A stretch of DNA of 64,000 bases from Polynucleobacter sp. 15G-AUS-farblos (GCF_018882445.1 NZ_JACVOM010000001.1:62001-126000); one strand, 5' to 3'; shown: positions 43,769 through 53,177, numbered from the stretch's first letter. Program-made: numbers and translations. The notes: generated by a model from the sequence alone, not told the origin.

Positions 43769-44000
43769 CCCTGATGATGTGCCGGAAGTCGATGAGGAGT
43801 GGTTTAGGAATGCCCATGTCTATATAGGCGATACCCTGATTAAAAGAGGTGTGGGTCGTCCACCGATTAAGAACGCAAAAGAAATGCTAAGCCTTAGGAT
43901 AGATTCTGATGTTCTCGAAAAATTACGCGCCAGTGGTAAGGGTTGGCAAACCCGCCTAAGCAAACACATAAAAGAGGCAGTCTTAAAAGGCACTCTTTAA
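43728..44000 (+). CDS. brnA: BrnA-type antitoxin
   Basis: The 90-residue antitoxin overlaps brnT by 41 bp in another frame. The N-terminal half (EWVDPDDVPEVDEEWFRNA) is the toxin-binding type, and the tail MLSLRIDSDVLEKLRASGKGWQTRLSKHIKEAVLKG contains a ribbon-helix-helix DNA-binding fold (RVDSDVLE-like). It ends 5 bp before the convergent nadB stop, so the module is packed between nadC and nadB. Confidence 0.88.
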   Translation: MNVKSKNIKEEWVDPDDVPEVDEEWFRNAHVYIGDTLIKRGVGRPPIKNAKEMLSLRIDSDVLEKLRASGKGWQTRLSKHIKEAVLKGTL

Positions 44001-44005
44001 ATGAA

Positions 44006-45667
44006 TTATGTTTCTTTGGTGTTTTCTGCGCCCTCAGCTTGGGGCGTCAGAATAGTCGGATAGGAAACAGCCCATGTACCTGGGTAATCACGACTGTAAT
44101 GCAAGCCCCGGCTCTCGCGGCGCATCAGAGCAGATCTTACGATGAGCTCTGCGCACTCCAATAAATTACGCAATTCAATTAAATCGCGTGTCACTTTAAA
44201 GTTGGCGTAGTACTCTTGCACTTCGTATCTTAATAATTTAATACGATGTAAGGCGCGCTCTAAACGTCGATTCGTCCTGACAATACCAACGTAATTCCAC
44301 ATGAGTGAGCGCAACTCATCCCAGTTGTGTGCAATAACTACCTGCTCATCCGCATCTTCTACTTGGCTTTCATCCCAAAGGGGTAAGTTCGGTAGGCTTG
44401 GGGTTTTGAGCCCTGAAATATCTTGAGCAGCAGCCTTGCCAATCACCACACATTCCAAGAGAGAGTTGCTTGCTAATCGATTGGCACCGTGAAGACCTGT
44501 GTAAGTTGCCTCACCTACCGCATATAAGCCTGGCAAATCAGTGCGTCCTTTGAGGTCAGTCACCACACCACCACAGGTATAGTGCGCAGCAGGAACTACC
44601 GGAATAGCTTCTTTTGTAATATCCAGACCCAGAGTTAAGCAGCGGGCATAAATCATCGGGAAATGTTCTTTGATGAACGCTTCGCCTAAATGGGTTGCAT
44701 CGAGATGCACGTAATCAAGACCATGCTTTTTCATTTCAAAATCGATAGCCCTTGCCACAATGTCACGTGGGGCTAGTTCATTGCGATCATCATGCTCAGC
44801 CATAAAGCGTGTGCCATCTGGCAATTTGAGTAAACCACCCTCACCGCGCATCGCTTCAGTGATTAAGAAGGTTCGGTCGCTAGGGTGATACAAGCAAGTC
44901 GGATGAAACTGAATGAATTCCATATTGCCAACACGGCAACCTGCACGCCAAGCCATCGCTATACCATCACCTGTAGCCGTATCGGGGTTGCTGGTGTAAC
45001 GATAAACCTTACCAACACCACCTGTTGCTAAGACAACAGATTTGGCAGCGATCGTCTCAACGCGATTATTTTTAATGTCGAGTGCGTACACCCCATAACA
45101 ACGATTTGGTTTTGTTCTCTGGGTCTTGGCATCTAAATGCCGATTGGTAATGAGATCTAGAGCAATCCAATGCTCTAAGAGTTGAATATTTTTGTGTACT
45201 CGCGCTTTATCTAAGAGCACTTCATGAATTGCCTTACCAGTAGCATCAGCAGCGTGAGCAATACGGCGATGACTATGACCGCCTTCGCGAGTGAGGTGCA
45301 ATCCCATCGGACCAGATTCATCAGCAGTAAATGGAACACCCTGGTCTACCAACCAACGAATGGCATCTGCACTCTCTTCTGCTATATAACGAGCGGTGGA
45401 TTCAACCACTAGCCCTGCTCCAGCATCCAAGGTATCAGCCACATGAGAATCAATGCTGTCGTGCTCTTTATCAACTACCCCTACAATACCGCCTTGGGCC
45501 CACGCAGTTGCTGCTTCACCTAAACCCCTTTTAGCCATCACGATGACAGGCTGAGTCTCAGCCATATGCAATGCCACGGTTAAGCCGGCAAGACCAGCCC
45601 CAATGATGAGCACTGGTAGATCGGCTTTTGCGTCTGGTGAGCTTGGTGTGGGTTTTGAACTGGCCAT
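44006..45667 (-). CDS. nadB: L-aspartate oxidase NadB
   Basis: NadB oxidises aspartate to iminoaspartate for NadA. The 553-residue FAD protein opens [19 protein letters not shown] near residue 20, followed by [13 protein letters not shown], the substrate-loop segment [29 protein letters not shown] and the succinate-dehydrogenase-like [25 protein letters not shown] (in parts). It is transcribed toward brnTA, away from the MazEF-ParD genes that lie upstream. Its 36-bp spacing after the ParD-like gene allows read-through from the TA operon. Confidence 0.97.
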   Translation of the reverse strand: MASSKPTPSSPDAKADLPVLIIGAGLAGLTVALHMAETQPVIVMAKRGLGEAATAWAQGGIVGVVDKEHDSIDSHVADTLDAGAGLVVESTARYIAEESADAIRWLVDQGVPFTADESGPMGLHLTREGGHSHRRIAHAADATGKAIHEVLLDKARVHKNIQLLEHWIALDLITNRHLDAKTQRTKPNRCYGVYALDIKNNRVETIAAKSVVLATGGVGKVYRYTSNPDTATGDGIAMAWRAGCRVGNMEFIQFHPTCLYHPSDRTFLITEAMRGEGGLLKLPDGTRFMAEHDDRNELAPRDIVARAIDFEMKKHGLDYVHLDATHLGEAFIKEHFPMIYARCLTLGLDITKEAIPVVPAAHYTCGGVVTDLKGRTDLPGLYAVGEATYTGLHGANRLASNSLLECVVIGKAAAQDISGLKTPSLPNLPLWDESQVEDADEQVVIAHNWDELRSLMWNYVGIVRTNRRLERALHRIKLLRYEVQEYYANFKVTRDLIELRNLLECAELIVRSALMRRESRGLHYSRDYPGTWAVSYPTILTPQAEGAENTKET

Positions 45668-45703
45668 AGAGGGTTCATTCTAAAGGGCAATTGAGATCTA
45701 GGT

Positions 45704-45940
45704 TTAAGTCTGAATTGATGAACTACGAGGTATAAAAGGCATTACTTCCTGAGTCCTAGATTCAGCGAGCGAAAGCAAACACTCTGCTACAAATGCAGAG
45801 GGTAAATCAGGATTTTCTATGCACGCACGTCCTAGGCGGGCCCAGAATTCAATTTGCTCATCAGCACGAAATCCATTATGTAGGGCAGCAGACTTTGCTC
45901 CTTCATATAATTCCTGGCTCAATAGGACATATGCGGACAT
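45704..45940 (-). CDS. ParD-like antitoxin-type protein (78 aa)
   Basis: The 78-residue protein resembles the ParD-like antitoxin family in its core EGAKSAALHNGFRADEQIEFWARLGRACIENPDLP (in parts). Its ATG lies one base after the stop of mazF, so it is the third gene of a mazE-mazF-ParD-like unit. A matching ParE toxin is absent. It could be an extra regulator or a solitary antitoxin. The role is not shown by the sequence. Confidence 0.7.
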   Translation of the reverse strand: MSAYVLLSQELYEGAKSAALHNGFRADEQIEFWARLGRACIENPDLPSAFVAECLLSLAESRTQEVMPFIPRSSSIQT

Positions 45941-45941
45941 T

Positions 45942-46283
45942 TTACGAAATAGAAAGCAAAGATTTTGCTTTAGCTCTCACCTCAACAAGTACATCTAAGC
46001 TTACTTTGTCTTTAAATTTTGCTTTTCTAATTTTCCAATCTAGCGATTTCACCTGATCAGATAAAACCACTGATTGGGTGCCATCAATCTCAACTAGCAC
46101 CTCAAACGGGTAACCCTTGATTTGAGAAGTTAACGGACAGCAAATCATTAGACTAGTTTTTTTGTTATAGGAGGCGGGAGTCAAAACAACTGCAGGGCGA
46201 CGACCGGCTTGCTCTCTACCAACCTGAGGATCAAACTCCAACCATACAATATGACCTGCATCTGGTACGTAAGATACAGCCAT
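45942..46283 (-). CDS. MazF-type toxin (second module)
   Basis: The 113-residue PemK/MazF-fold protein begins YVPDAGHIVWLEFDPQVGRE, has GRRPAVVLTPASYNKKT and CCPLTSQIKGYPFEV, and VLSDQVKSLDWKIRKAKF in the later part. These positions fit the ribonuclease core. The start shares one base with the mazE stop. Its sequence differs widely from the other MazF at 23.3 kb, so the two are not recent copies. Confidence 0.9.
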   Translation of the reverse strand: MAVSYVPDAGHIVWLEFDPQVGREQAGRRPAVVLTPASYNKKTSLMICCPLTSQIKGYPFEVLVEIDGTQSVVLSDQVKSLDWKIRKAKFKDKVSLDVLVEVRAKAKSLLSIS

Positions 46284-46525
46284 TAAAGAAGTTCTTTGCC
46301 GACAGGATTTCCAAAGTCAGCTTCACCATGAAGATTCTTGGCTGTAATGCCATTCAATAAATCATTCAGTTGATATTCTTGCTTAACCATCGGCTCAATC
46401 ACAATTCGACCTTTTTGGACTTTCACAGAAACCAATTGATCGATATTTAGGTGTGCAGACTTCATAACGGCTGCATTTAAGCGCAAAGCGGGGCTATTAC
46501 CCCACTTCTTGATGATAGTTTGCAT
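46283..46525 (-). CDS. MazE-type antitoxin (second module)
   Basis: The 80-residue AbrB-type protein starts MQTIIKKWGNSPALRLNAAVM, the DNA-binding fold, and ends with a charged toxin-binding tail. GGAG lies about five bases before the ATG. A strong palindrome 16-40 bp upstream (46541-46565) should be its operator. It leads a three-gene unit with mazF and the ParD-like gene. Confidence 0.9.
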   Translation of the reverse strand: MQTIIKKWGNSPALRLNAAVMKSAHLNIDQLVSVKVQKGRIVIEPMVKQEYQLNDLLNGITAKNLHGEADFGNPVGKELL

Positions 46526-46540
46526 ATAAGCTCCGTGTCT

Positions 46541-46565
46541 AATGTAGACACATTGTATCTACATT
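46541..46565 (-). promoter_or_regulatory. 25-bp imperfect palindrome, operator of the mazEF-ParD unit
   Basis: The arms AATGTAGA at 46541-46548 and TCTACATT at 46558-46565 are exact complements, and ACA/TGT inside extend the symmetry except for one mismatch per arm. The site lies just upstream of the mazE ribosome-binding site, where antitoxin-toxin complexes normally bind. Confidence 0.7.
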
Positions 46566-46582
46566 ATTAATCTCCAGCAAGC

Positions 46583-46616
46583 TATAAAAAACCCCACCTC
46601 AAGGGTGGGGTTTTGT
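46583..46616 (-). terminator. Rho-independent terminator after the formate dehydrogenase alpha gene
   Basis: On the minus strand AAAACCCCACCC and GGTGGGGTTTT pair around a short loop and end in a T-run of six. It lies about 18 nt after the fdsA stop. Its other strand is close to the mazE promoter region. Confidence 0.88.
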
Positions 46617-46633
46617 TTGGCATAAAAGTCAAA

Positions 46634-49528
46634 CTAAGTCGCAGAGACGATCTTTTGACGCTTAGGATCATTGGTTCCATAACCAATTACTGGGGCTGCC
46701 TGACCACCTTTGGTGAGCTTGACAGCACAGTACTTAAATTCTGGAATCTTGCCAAATGGGTCCAAGGCAGGATTGGTAATGAGGTTTGCTGCTGCCTCAT
46801 AATAAGCAAACGGAATAAAGATCACACCTCTTGGAGTGCCATCGTCTCGACGAACGTGGATGCCAACTTCACCGCGACGAGATTGAACCGTAACGACATC
46901 ACCAGCCACAATGCCCAATTGGGTCATATCTTCACCATGCATCGATACTGTTGCCATTGGCTCAATCGCATCCAAGATCGTTGCTCTTCTGGTCATACTG
47001 CCTGTATGCCAATGCTCTAACTGACGACCGGTAATCAATACAAATGGATATTCTGCATCTGGCCTTTCATTGGCCGGAATAATATCGGCTGGCACCAACT
47101 TCACCCTGCCATCAATAGTGGCAAAGTGATCATCAAATACGATTGGACGGCCAGGATCTTCCTCTGATAAACATGGATAAGTAACGCTAGATTCTCTTTC
47201 TAGACGCTCCCAGGTAATGCCCTTGATAGCAGCATGCATCGCAAGGCGCATTTCATCATAGACCTCTGCCACACCAGCATCAGGACCTTGGTAATTCCAA
47301 TCCAAGCCCATGTGCTTAGCAATTTGTTGAATGATCCACAAATCAGGCTTTGCATCTCCTGGAGGATCAATGGCTTTTTTACCCATCTGCACCATGCGAT
47401 CGGTATTGCTTGCTGTACCCACCTTTTCAGGCCATGCGCTCGCTGGTAAGACCACATCAGCCAAGAGTGCAGTTTCAGTCATGAAGATATCTTGTACGAC
47501 TAAGTGCTCCAAAGAGGCCAGCGCATGACGAGCGTGATTTAAATCGGGATCGCTCATGGCTGGGTTTTCACCCTCGATATACATGCCGCGAATCTTGTCC
47601 GGATCACTATCAGGGGCTGTGATCTTGTGCATGATCTCTACCACGGTATACCCGGGCTTTTTATCAAGCTTGGTATCCCAGAAGTTCTCGAACCAGGCGT
47701 GTGCAGCATCATGATCTACGCGTTGATAATTTGGGAACATCATCGGTATCAAACCAGCATCACTAGCGCCTTGCACATTATTCTGACCGCGCAATGGATG
47801 AAGACCAGAGCCTGGCTTACCAATTTGGCCAGTAATACTGACCAAAGCAATCAAGCAACGCGCATTATCAGTGCCATGAACGTGCTGACTAACACCCATA
47901 CCCCACAAAATCATGGCTGATTTAGTAGTAGCAAATTCTCTAGCAACCTCACGTAATGTTTCTGATGGAATACCGCAGATTGGTGCCATTGCTTCAGGGC
48001 TGTAACCTTTAATATTCTCTTTGAGCGCTTCAAAATTATTTGCGCGCTCCTGAATGAAGTTCTGATCAGCTAGACCTTCTTCAATGATCGTATAGATCAT
48101 GGCATTGAGCATAGCAACGTCAGTATCTGGCTTGAACTGCATTGTGCGCCAAGCATGCTTACTAATATCAGTTAAACGTGGGTCACAAAGCACAATCTTA
48201 GCGCCCCGTTTAGCAGCATTCTTAAACCAAGTGGCCGCTACTGGATGATTAGCGGTTGGGTTTGAACCAATCAACATGATCAAACTCGAGTTCTCCACGT
48301 CGTTCACTTGATTACTGACGGCGCCAGAACCTACGCCCTCTAAAAGCGCCGCTACAGAAGAGGCATGGCAAAGACGGGTGCAATGGTCAACGTTGTTATT
48401 ACCAAAACCGGTACGAACCAATTTCTGGAATAAATAAGCTTCTTCGTTACTTCCCTTGGCAGAACCAAAACCAGCCAATACTTTTAAGCCATGTTGTTCT
48501 TTTAAAGCTTTTAATTTTCCGCCAGCCAATTCGAGGGCCTCTTCCCAAGTTGCCTCGCGGAATATATTCGACCAATCTTGGGGATTCTGAATTGCAGTTT
48601 CATCCTTGGGTACACCTGGCTTACGAATGAGTGGCTTAGTTAAACGCTGTGGGCTATGAATGTAATCCATACCAAAGCGACCCTTCACGCAAAGTCGATT
48701 ATGGTTGGCTGGACCATCACGGCCCTCAACGCTCACAATTTTTTCATCTTTGACGTTGTAGGTAATCTGACAACCTACTCCGCAGAATGGACAAACAGAA
48801 TCGACCTTACGATCCACTGTTTGGGAGCCAATAAGTCCTTTAGGCATTAAGGCACCAGTTGGGCAGGCTTGCACACACTCACCGCAAGCAACGCAGGTAC
48901 TTTCACCCATTGGATCATTTAAATCAAATACGATTTCACTATGAGCACCGCGCATCGCATAACCAATCACATCATTGACCTGCTCTTCGCGACAGGCGCG
49001 GACACAGCGATTGCACTGAATACAAGCGTCAAGATTTACTGCCATCGCAGGATGAGAGATATCTGCGCTGACTTTGTCGCGACGTAAGGCTTTGAGTTCT
49101 GGGCGTACAGTCACATCCATACGTGCTGCCCAAGTACTTAACTCACCATGCTGGTTTTTTTGCTCTTGCTCTTTGCTATCGCCAACCCATTTAAAGCCTT
49201 CATCTGGCATATCCGAAAGAAGCATCTCGAGAACCAGCTTCTGACTCTTTAAGGCGCGCTCACTATTGGCTTTTACTTCCATACCAGGAGTAGCGCTGCG
49301 GCAACAGCTAGGAGCTAAGGTACGCTCGCCATTAATTTCCACTACGCAAGCGCGGCAGTTACCGTCTGGACGATAGCCATCTTTAAAACATAAATGAGGA
49401 ATATCAATTCCATGGCGTTTTGCTGCCTTGAGAATAGTCTCACCCTCATAGGAGATGATGGTTTGTCCGTCAAGCTTGAACTCAACGGTTTGTAGCTCGA
49501 GTTCTTTAGGATTTGTAGGTGCGTTCAT
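46634..49528 (-). CDS. fdsA: NAD-dependent formate dehydrogenase, alpha subunit (molybdoenzyme)
   Basis: This 964-residue catalytic subunit oxidises formate to CO2 at a molybdenum-bisMGD centre. An N-terminal 2Fe-2S ferredoxin domain has C47, C58, C61 and C75. Next come two 4Fe-4S motifs (CIQCNRCVRAC and CVACGECVQAC), then the 4Fe-4S of the molybdoenzyme part (CPFCGVGC). HCTRLCHASSVAALLEG provides the active-site cysteine near residue 387 in place of selenocysteine. A C-terminal molybdopterin-binding domain follows. It lies 22 bp after the fused beta/gamma gene. The usual fdsC/fdhD and fdsD genes are not adjacent. Confidence 0.95.
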   Translation of the reverse strand: MNAPTNPKELELQTVEFKLDGQTIISYEGETILKAAKRHGIDIPHLCFKDGYRPDGNCRACVVEINGERTLAPSCCRSATPGMEVKANSERALKSQKLVLEMLLSDMPDEGFKWVGDSKEQEQKNQHGELSTWAARMDVTVRPELKALRRDKVSADISHPAMAVNLDACIQCNRCVRACREEQVNDVIGYAMRGAHSEIVFDLNDPMGESTCVACGECVQACPTGALMPKGLIGSQTVDRKVDSVCPFCGVGCQITYNVKDEKIVSVEGRDGPANHNRLCVKGRFGMDYIHSPQRLTKPLIRKPGVPKDETAIQNPQDWSNIFREATWEEALELAGGKLKALKEQHGLKVLAGFGSAKGSNEEAYLFQKLVRTGFGNNNVDHCTRLCHASSVAALLEGVGSGAVSNQVNDVENSSLIMLIGSNPTANHPVAATWFKNAAKRGAKIVLCDPRLTDISKHAWRTMQFKPDTDVAMLNAMIYTIIEEGLADQNFIQERANNFEALKENIKGYSPEAMAPICGIPSETLREVAREFATTKSAMILWGMGVSQHVHGTDNARCLIALVSITGQIGKPGSGLHPLRGQNNVQGASDAGLIPMMFPNYQRVDHDAAHAWFENFWDTKLDKKPGYTVVEIMHKITAPDSDPDKIRGMYIEGENPAMSDPDLNHARHALASLEHLVVQDIFMTETALLADVVLPASAWPEKVGTASNTDRMVQMGKKAIDPPGDAKPDLWIIQQIAKHMGLDWNYQGPDAGVAEVYDEMRLAMHAAIKGITWERLERESSVTYPCLSEEDPGRPIVFDDHFATIDGRVKLVPADIIPANERPDAEYPFVLITGRQLEHWHTGSMTRRATILDAIEPMATVSMHGEDMTQLGIVAGDVVTVQSRRGEVGIHVRRDDGTPRGVIFIPFAYYEAAANLITNPALDPFGKIPEFKYCAVKLTKGGQAAPVIGYGTNDPKRQKIVSAT

Positions 49529-49550
49529 GTTCTTTTAGCTTTCCCTGTAG

Positions 49551-51353
49551 TTAAGCTACTTCTTGTGGGAAATATTTAGCAATACAGCGAATGGGATTAG
49601 GTGCTGCTTGACCAAGACCACAGATAGATGCATCGACCATCACTGTTGCCAAATCTTCAAGCGTTTCCTGATCCCAGGTTTTTGACTGCATTAATTTGGC
49701 AGCTTTGCCAGTACCTACTCGACATGGAGTGCATTGACCACAGCTCTCATGCTCAAAAAAGTGCATGACGTTCAATGCCATATCACGTGCTTTATCTTGA
49801 TTGCTAAACACCATGACTGCAGCAGAACCAATGAAGCAACCATAAGGCTGCAAAGTATCAAAGTCCAAAGGAATGTCATTCATAGTCGCTGGTAAGATAC
49901 CGCCGGATGCGCCACCCGGTAAATAACCATAGAAAGTATGGCCATCCTGTATACCACCGCAATACTCATCTATTAATTCTTGAATCGTGATGCCCGCCGG
50001 CGCTAACTTCACACCAGGATTTTTCACGCGCCCACTCACGCTAAAGCTACGCAAGCCTTTGCGATCATGACGACCAAAAGAGCTGAACCATTCTGGCCCA
50101 CGCTGAACAATGTCACGCACCCAGTACAAGGTCTCAAAGTTATGCTCAAGTGTTGGCCTGCCAAACAGACCAACTTGTGCGATGTAAGGTGGGCGCATAC
50201 GCGGTTCACCGCGTTTACCTTCAATACTTTCAATCATGGCAGATTCTTCACCACAAATATAAGCACCTGCACCGCGACGCAATTCAATCGTTGGTAATAT
50301 AAATGGTGGATTGGCTTTTAATTTAGCTAATTCAATTTCTAATAATTCGCGGCAGCCGTGATATTCATCACGCAAATAGATGTAGCAGGCATCAATACCG
50401 ACAACATTTGCAGCAATCAGCAAACCCTCTAGAAAGCGATGAGGATCACGCTCTAAATAAGTACGGTCTTTAAATGTGCCTGGCTCGCCTTCGTCAATAT
50501 TGACAGCCATTAATTTAGGAGCCACTTGGTCTTTAACAATTCGCCATTTTCGTCCTGCCGGAAAACCTGCTCCGCCAAGACCACGCAAACCAGAACTCTC
50601 CATTGCCTTAATGATGCTCTCAGCATCTTTTTTACCTTCAACAATTTCTTTAGCTAAGGCATAGCCACCCTGTTTGCAATACGACTCGTAGCCAACATAC
50701 CCTGGAGACACTGCTTGATTTTGACCTTGCGGGGAAACACCCTGCTCTGCTAATGCACCAGGTTCAAAATTGGCATCATCACTAGCCAAGGGCTGAGTTG
50801 TTAAATTATTGTTGATGGCCGCAGCCACTTTATCTACCGTTGCAAAGAGCACTGGATATTGATGCACTACTGCCACAGGGGCTTGCTCACAACGACCAAC
50901 ACAGGGTGCAGCAATCACTTTAATCTTGTCATTACCCAAGATCGCTGGAAGTTTTTCCAAGAGATTTTGCGCACCCGATAATTCGCAGGCGATGCCATCA
51001 CATACTCGAACAGTAATATCAGCAACTGGATCATTACCACGCACTACTTCAAAGTGATGGTAGAAAGTGGCAACTTCATAAACCTCTGCCATAGGCAGAT
51101 TCATTTCTTTAGCAAGTGCAACTAAATGACGATCATGCAAAGCACGATATTCATCATTGAGCTTGTGCAAGTTTTCAATTAATAGATCTCTGCGATTTAC
51201 TGCGCTCCCGACAAGACGGCGAACCTCAGCCAATGAAGTGTCATCTGGTTGACGTCCCTTCAACTTACTTTTACGACGAATGGTCTCCCTCAAATCATCT
51301 GCAGTTACAACTGCAATGGCTTGGACTTCTCCTGAAGGCTTAGGGTGATTCAT
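49551..51353 (-). CDS. Formate dehydrogenase gamma-beta fusion (FdsG-FdsB, NuoE/NuoF-like)
   Basis: One 600-residue protein joins two subunits that are separate in Cupriavidus and Rhodobacter. Residues 1 to about 175 are thioredoxin-like NuoE/FdsG, with 2Fe-2S cysteines in CDGIACELSG and APCVGRCEQ. After a linker near 180-210, the NuoF/FdsB part holds the FMN/NADH site GLRGLGGAGFPAGRKW, NIDEGEPGTFKDRTYLERDPH (in parts) and ICGEESAMIESIEGKRGEPR. A 4Fe-4S motif, CGQCTPCRVGTGK, ends with the distant C in ICGLGQ. It passes electrons from FdsA to NAD+. Confidence 0.93.
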   Translation of the reverse strand: MNHPKPSGEVQAIAVVTADDLRETIRRKSKLKGRQPDDTSLAEVRRLVGSAVNRRDLLIENLHKLNDEYRALHDRHLVALAKEMNLPMAEVYEVATFYHHFEVVRGNDPVADITVRVCDGIACELSGAQNLLEKLPAILGNDKIKVIAAPCVGRCEQAPVAVVHQYPVLFATVDKVAAAINNNLTTQPLASDDANFEPGALAEQGVSPQGQNQAVSPGYVGYESYCKQGGYALAKEIVEGKKDAESIIKAMESSGLRGLGGAGFPAGRKWRIVKDQVAPKLMAVNIDEGEPGTFKDRTYLERDPHRFLEGLLIAANVVGIDACYIYLRDEYHGCRELLEIELAKLKANPPFILPTIELRRGAGAYICGEESAMIESIEGKRGEPRMRPPYIAQVGLFGRPTLEHNFETLYWVRDIVQRGPEWFSSFGRHDRKGLRSFSVSGRVKNPGVKLAPAGITIQELIDEYCGGIQDGHTFYGYLPGGASGGILPATMNDIPLDFDTLQPYGCFIGSAAVMVFSNQDKARDMALNVMHFFEHESCGQCTPCRVGTGKAAKLMQSKTWDQETLEDLATVMVDASICGLGQAAPNPIRCIAKYFPQEVA

Positions 51354-51540
51354 AACTTGTAGTCTCTAATTTTCTGCCCCAAGGCTTACGCCCTGAGTTT
51401 TATAGTGAATTACCTTCTAAGCCAGCAATCAACAGTGACTGCTTAACTTAGAAAAGTGCATTTATTCAATGATTTTGGGTTATTTCGAGACCCGTGTCCT
51501 TGACGCCGCTCAAGGGATTTTAACTAGGGTTTACCCTTAA

Positions 51541-51762
51541 TCAAAGAAGCGAAGGCCTTGGTCTATCGCCAGGAGGAAGCGCGTAATCCATCTTGCGCTC
51601 ATACAGACGGGCTCTATAGCAGTCGTTATAGCCTGGGCTGCCGATTTGCCAGCCAATGGAGGTGCAGTCATCCTGAGCAGCCGACTCCATGGAGCCGCAG
51701 GCAGATAGAAGCAAAAGGCTGAAAGCAGAGATCAGCAGAACACGTAATTTTGTTGAATTCAT
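51541..51762 (-). CDS. Small lipoprotein (73 aa)
   Basis: MNSTKLRVLLISAFSLLLLSACG holds a lipobox (LLSAC), so the protein should be lipid-anchored after cleavage. The mature part has two further cysteines (DDCTSIGW and YNDCYRARLYERK), a pattern seen in small proteobacterial lipoproteins of unknown function. It precedes no clear partner. About 190 bp between it and the formate dehydrogenase operon contain nothing I can call. Confidence 0.7.
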   Translation of the reverse strand: MNSTKLRVLLISAFSLLLLSACGSMESAAQDDCTSIGWQIGSPGYNDCYRARLYERKMDYALPPGDRPRPSLL

Positions 51763-51782
51763 ACCTCAAGTCTACTGGATTA

Positions 51783-52085
51783 TTAGGCTGGGGGAAAACC
51801 CATCTTTTGTGCCCACATATTGTTAAACGCATGAATCACTGGCTTTTCATAAACGCCTGCTTTTGTATAAGGCTCATCTTTTAACCAAGCCTCAACATCT
51901 GCCCTACTAGCAAAATCAATTGCCAACAGACTTCCAATTGGAGTCTGACCATCGTCCGACATCAAAGGCCCAGCAAAAGCCATGCGATCAGAGAGCTTGG
52001 CCAAATAGGCTCGATGCTCAGGTCTAACCTGAATGCGAAGATCACCAGTTCCAGGACGATCCATTAATAAAATTGCGAATATCAT
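51783..52085 (-). CDS. YciI-family protein (100 aa)
   Basis: The protein is the size and shape of a YciI/YCII domain: it begins with MIFAILLMDRPGTGDLRIQVRPEHRAYLAKL (in parts), keeps the conserved His in RPEHRAYL, and has GPLMSDDGQTPIGSLLAIDF and FASRADVEAWLKDEPYTKAGVY. The family has a ferredoxin-like fold, and some members have dehalogenase or synthase-like activity. The role here is unknown. It follows the DUF4239-like gene by 21 bp on the same strand. Confidence 0.85.
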   Translation of the reverse strand: MIFAILLMDRPGTGDLRIQVRPEHRAYLAKLSDRMAFAGPLMSDDGQTPIGSLLAIDFASRADVEAWLKDEPYTKAGVYEKPVIHAFNNMWAQKMGFPPA

Positions 52086-52106
52086 TTTTTCTCCACTTGT
52101 TTTAGT

Positions 52107-52913
52107 TTATTTTTGAATTGTCTTGAGATCATCTAGTATTAAGCTTAAAGGAATTGGCTCAAGTCTTTCTGCCCATTTATATGGATTGCTATACATCGTC
52201 ACGATACTAAATAAAATCCAGATGCTTAAACAAAATAAAATCAGGGAAATAACACCTGTTTTTTGATTGCCCCTTTGAACTGCCGCAACACTCACAGCAG
52301 CAATGAACGCCAAAAGAATTGCCATGATCCATTTGGCATAGACACTTCCCAAATATCCCAATGAGAGCCTTTGCTCTCGGGCATTTCTGAGATCATCATG
52401 AGCCTTAATTAAGGAAGCACTGGTAAAGGCATCAATACATTGATCCTGTTTTTCTGATCCATTCGCACAGGCAATACTTCCCTTCCAAATGGTGACCGAT
52501 AACTGGTTTAATGCCTCTTTCGCTTTTGGGCTAGAAGATTTATTGAATGATTTTTCCCACTCTTCATCTAGAACAGCCTCCAGATAAGCCTGTAAATTAG
52601 CGCTGTAACTTTTTTGCTTTTCTGGACTCTTCATCGGCACAAAAGCCAATCTTGAAATGGCTGATGCCTCGTTAATGAGCGCCGTTCTTGCCTGCGTATA
52701 GTTTTGCCATGCATCTGCTGACATAAAGCCCATTAAGAAAGCAAACATAATGGCTGGCAGACATAAAAAAGGTGGTACTAGAGGGTGTTCAATTAAATTA
52801 TCAAATAACTTGGTTTTAAAGACCAATAGATAGGAGGCGACGCCGATACATAGGGACCAAAAAAAGGTTGCAATAATGGGTGCCAGTAAGCTGTTAAATT
52901 CTTGGTAAGGCAT
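52107..52913 (-). CDS. DUF4239 (bestrophin-like) membrane protein
   Basis: The 268-residue protein has two N-terminal membrane helices (about 13-32 and 44-63), a long soluble middle with NEASAISRLAFVPM, and two C-terminal helices near 188-240. This two-plus-two layout and the NEA segment match the DUF4239 bestrophin-like group. Related proteins are thought to be membrane channels, but this is not known for the family. It heads a likely operon with the YciI gene. Confidence 0.7.
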   Translation of the reverse strand: MPYQEFNSLLAPIIATFFWSLCIGVASYLLVFKTKLFDNLIEHPLVPPFLCLPAIMFAFLMGFMSADAWQNYTQARTALINEASAISRLAFVPMKSPEKQKSYSANLQAYLEAVLDEEWEKSFNKSSSPKAKEALNQLSVTIWKGSIACANGSEKQDQCIDAFTSASLIKAHDDLRNAREQRLSLGYLGSVYAKWIMAILLAFIAAVSVAAVQRGNQKTGVISLILFCLSIWILFSIVTMYSNPYKWAERLEPIPLSLILDDLKTIQK

Positions 52914-52991
52914 CTTGATTCCTAACTATGAACTCAATCTGAAAATAGTATTTCGTATCCGTTAAGTATCCATGATGCCGAGTACTTGCGC

Positions 52992-53020
52992 CAATAAAAA
53001 ACCACCCGAAGGTGGTTTTG
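52992..53020 (-). terminator. Rho-independent terminator after tRNA-Ser(GGA)
   Basis: On the minus strand ACCACC and GGTGGT pair around TTCG-type bases with a following T-run. The sequence is the same 26 bases as the terminator at 19703-19732. It lies just beyond the 3' end of the tRNA. Confidence 0.85.
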
Positions 53021-53026
53021 TACTAC

Positions 53027-53117
53027 TGGCGGAAGGGGCGGGATTCGAACCCGCGGTAGGCTATTAACCTACGCACGCTTTCCAGGCGTGTGACTTAAAC
53101 CGCTCATCCACCCTTCC
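53027..53117 (-). tRNA. tRNA-Ser (anticodon GGA)
   Basis: A class II tRNA on the minus strand, starting GGAAGGG and ending with an encoded CCA. The anticodon stem CACGC/GCGTG encloses CTGGAAA with anticodon GGA. A long variable arm, TAGGTTAATAGCCTA, is present. A terminator follows it. Confidence 0.96.
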
Positions 53118-53177
53118 GGAAACCCATGATTATACGATTGCCGAAAGGGCTTTGCCCCAAATCCCAGTAAAGACGGC

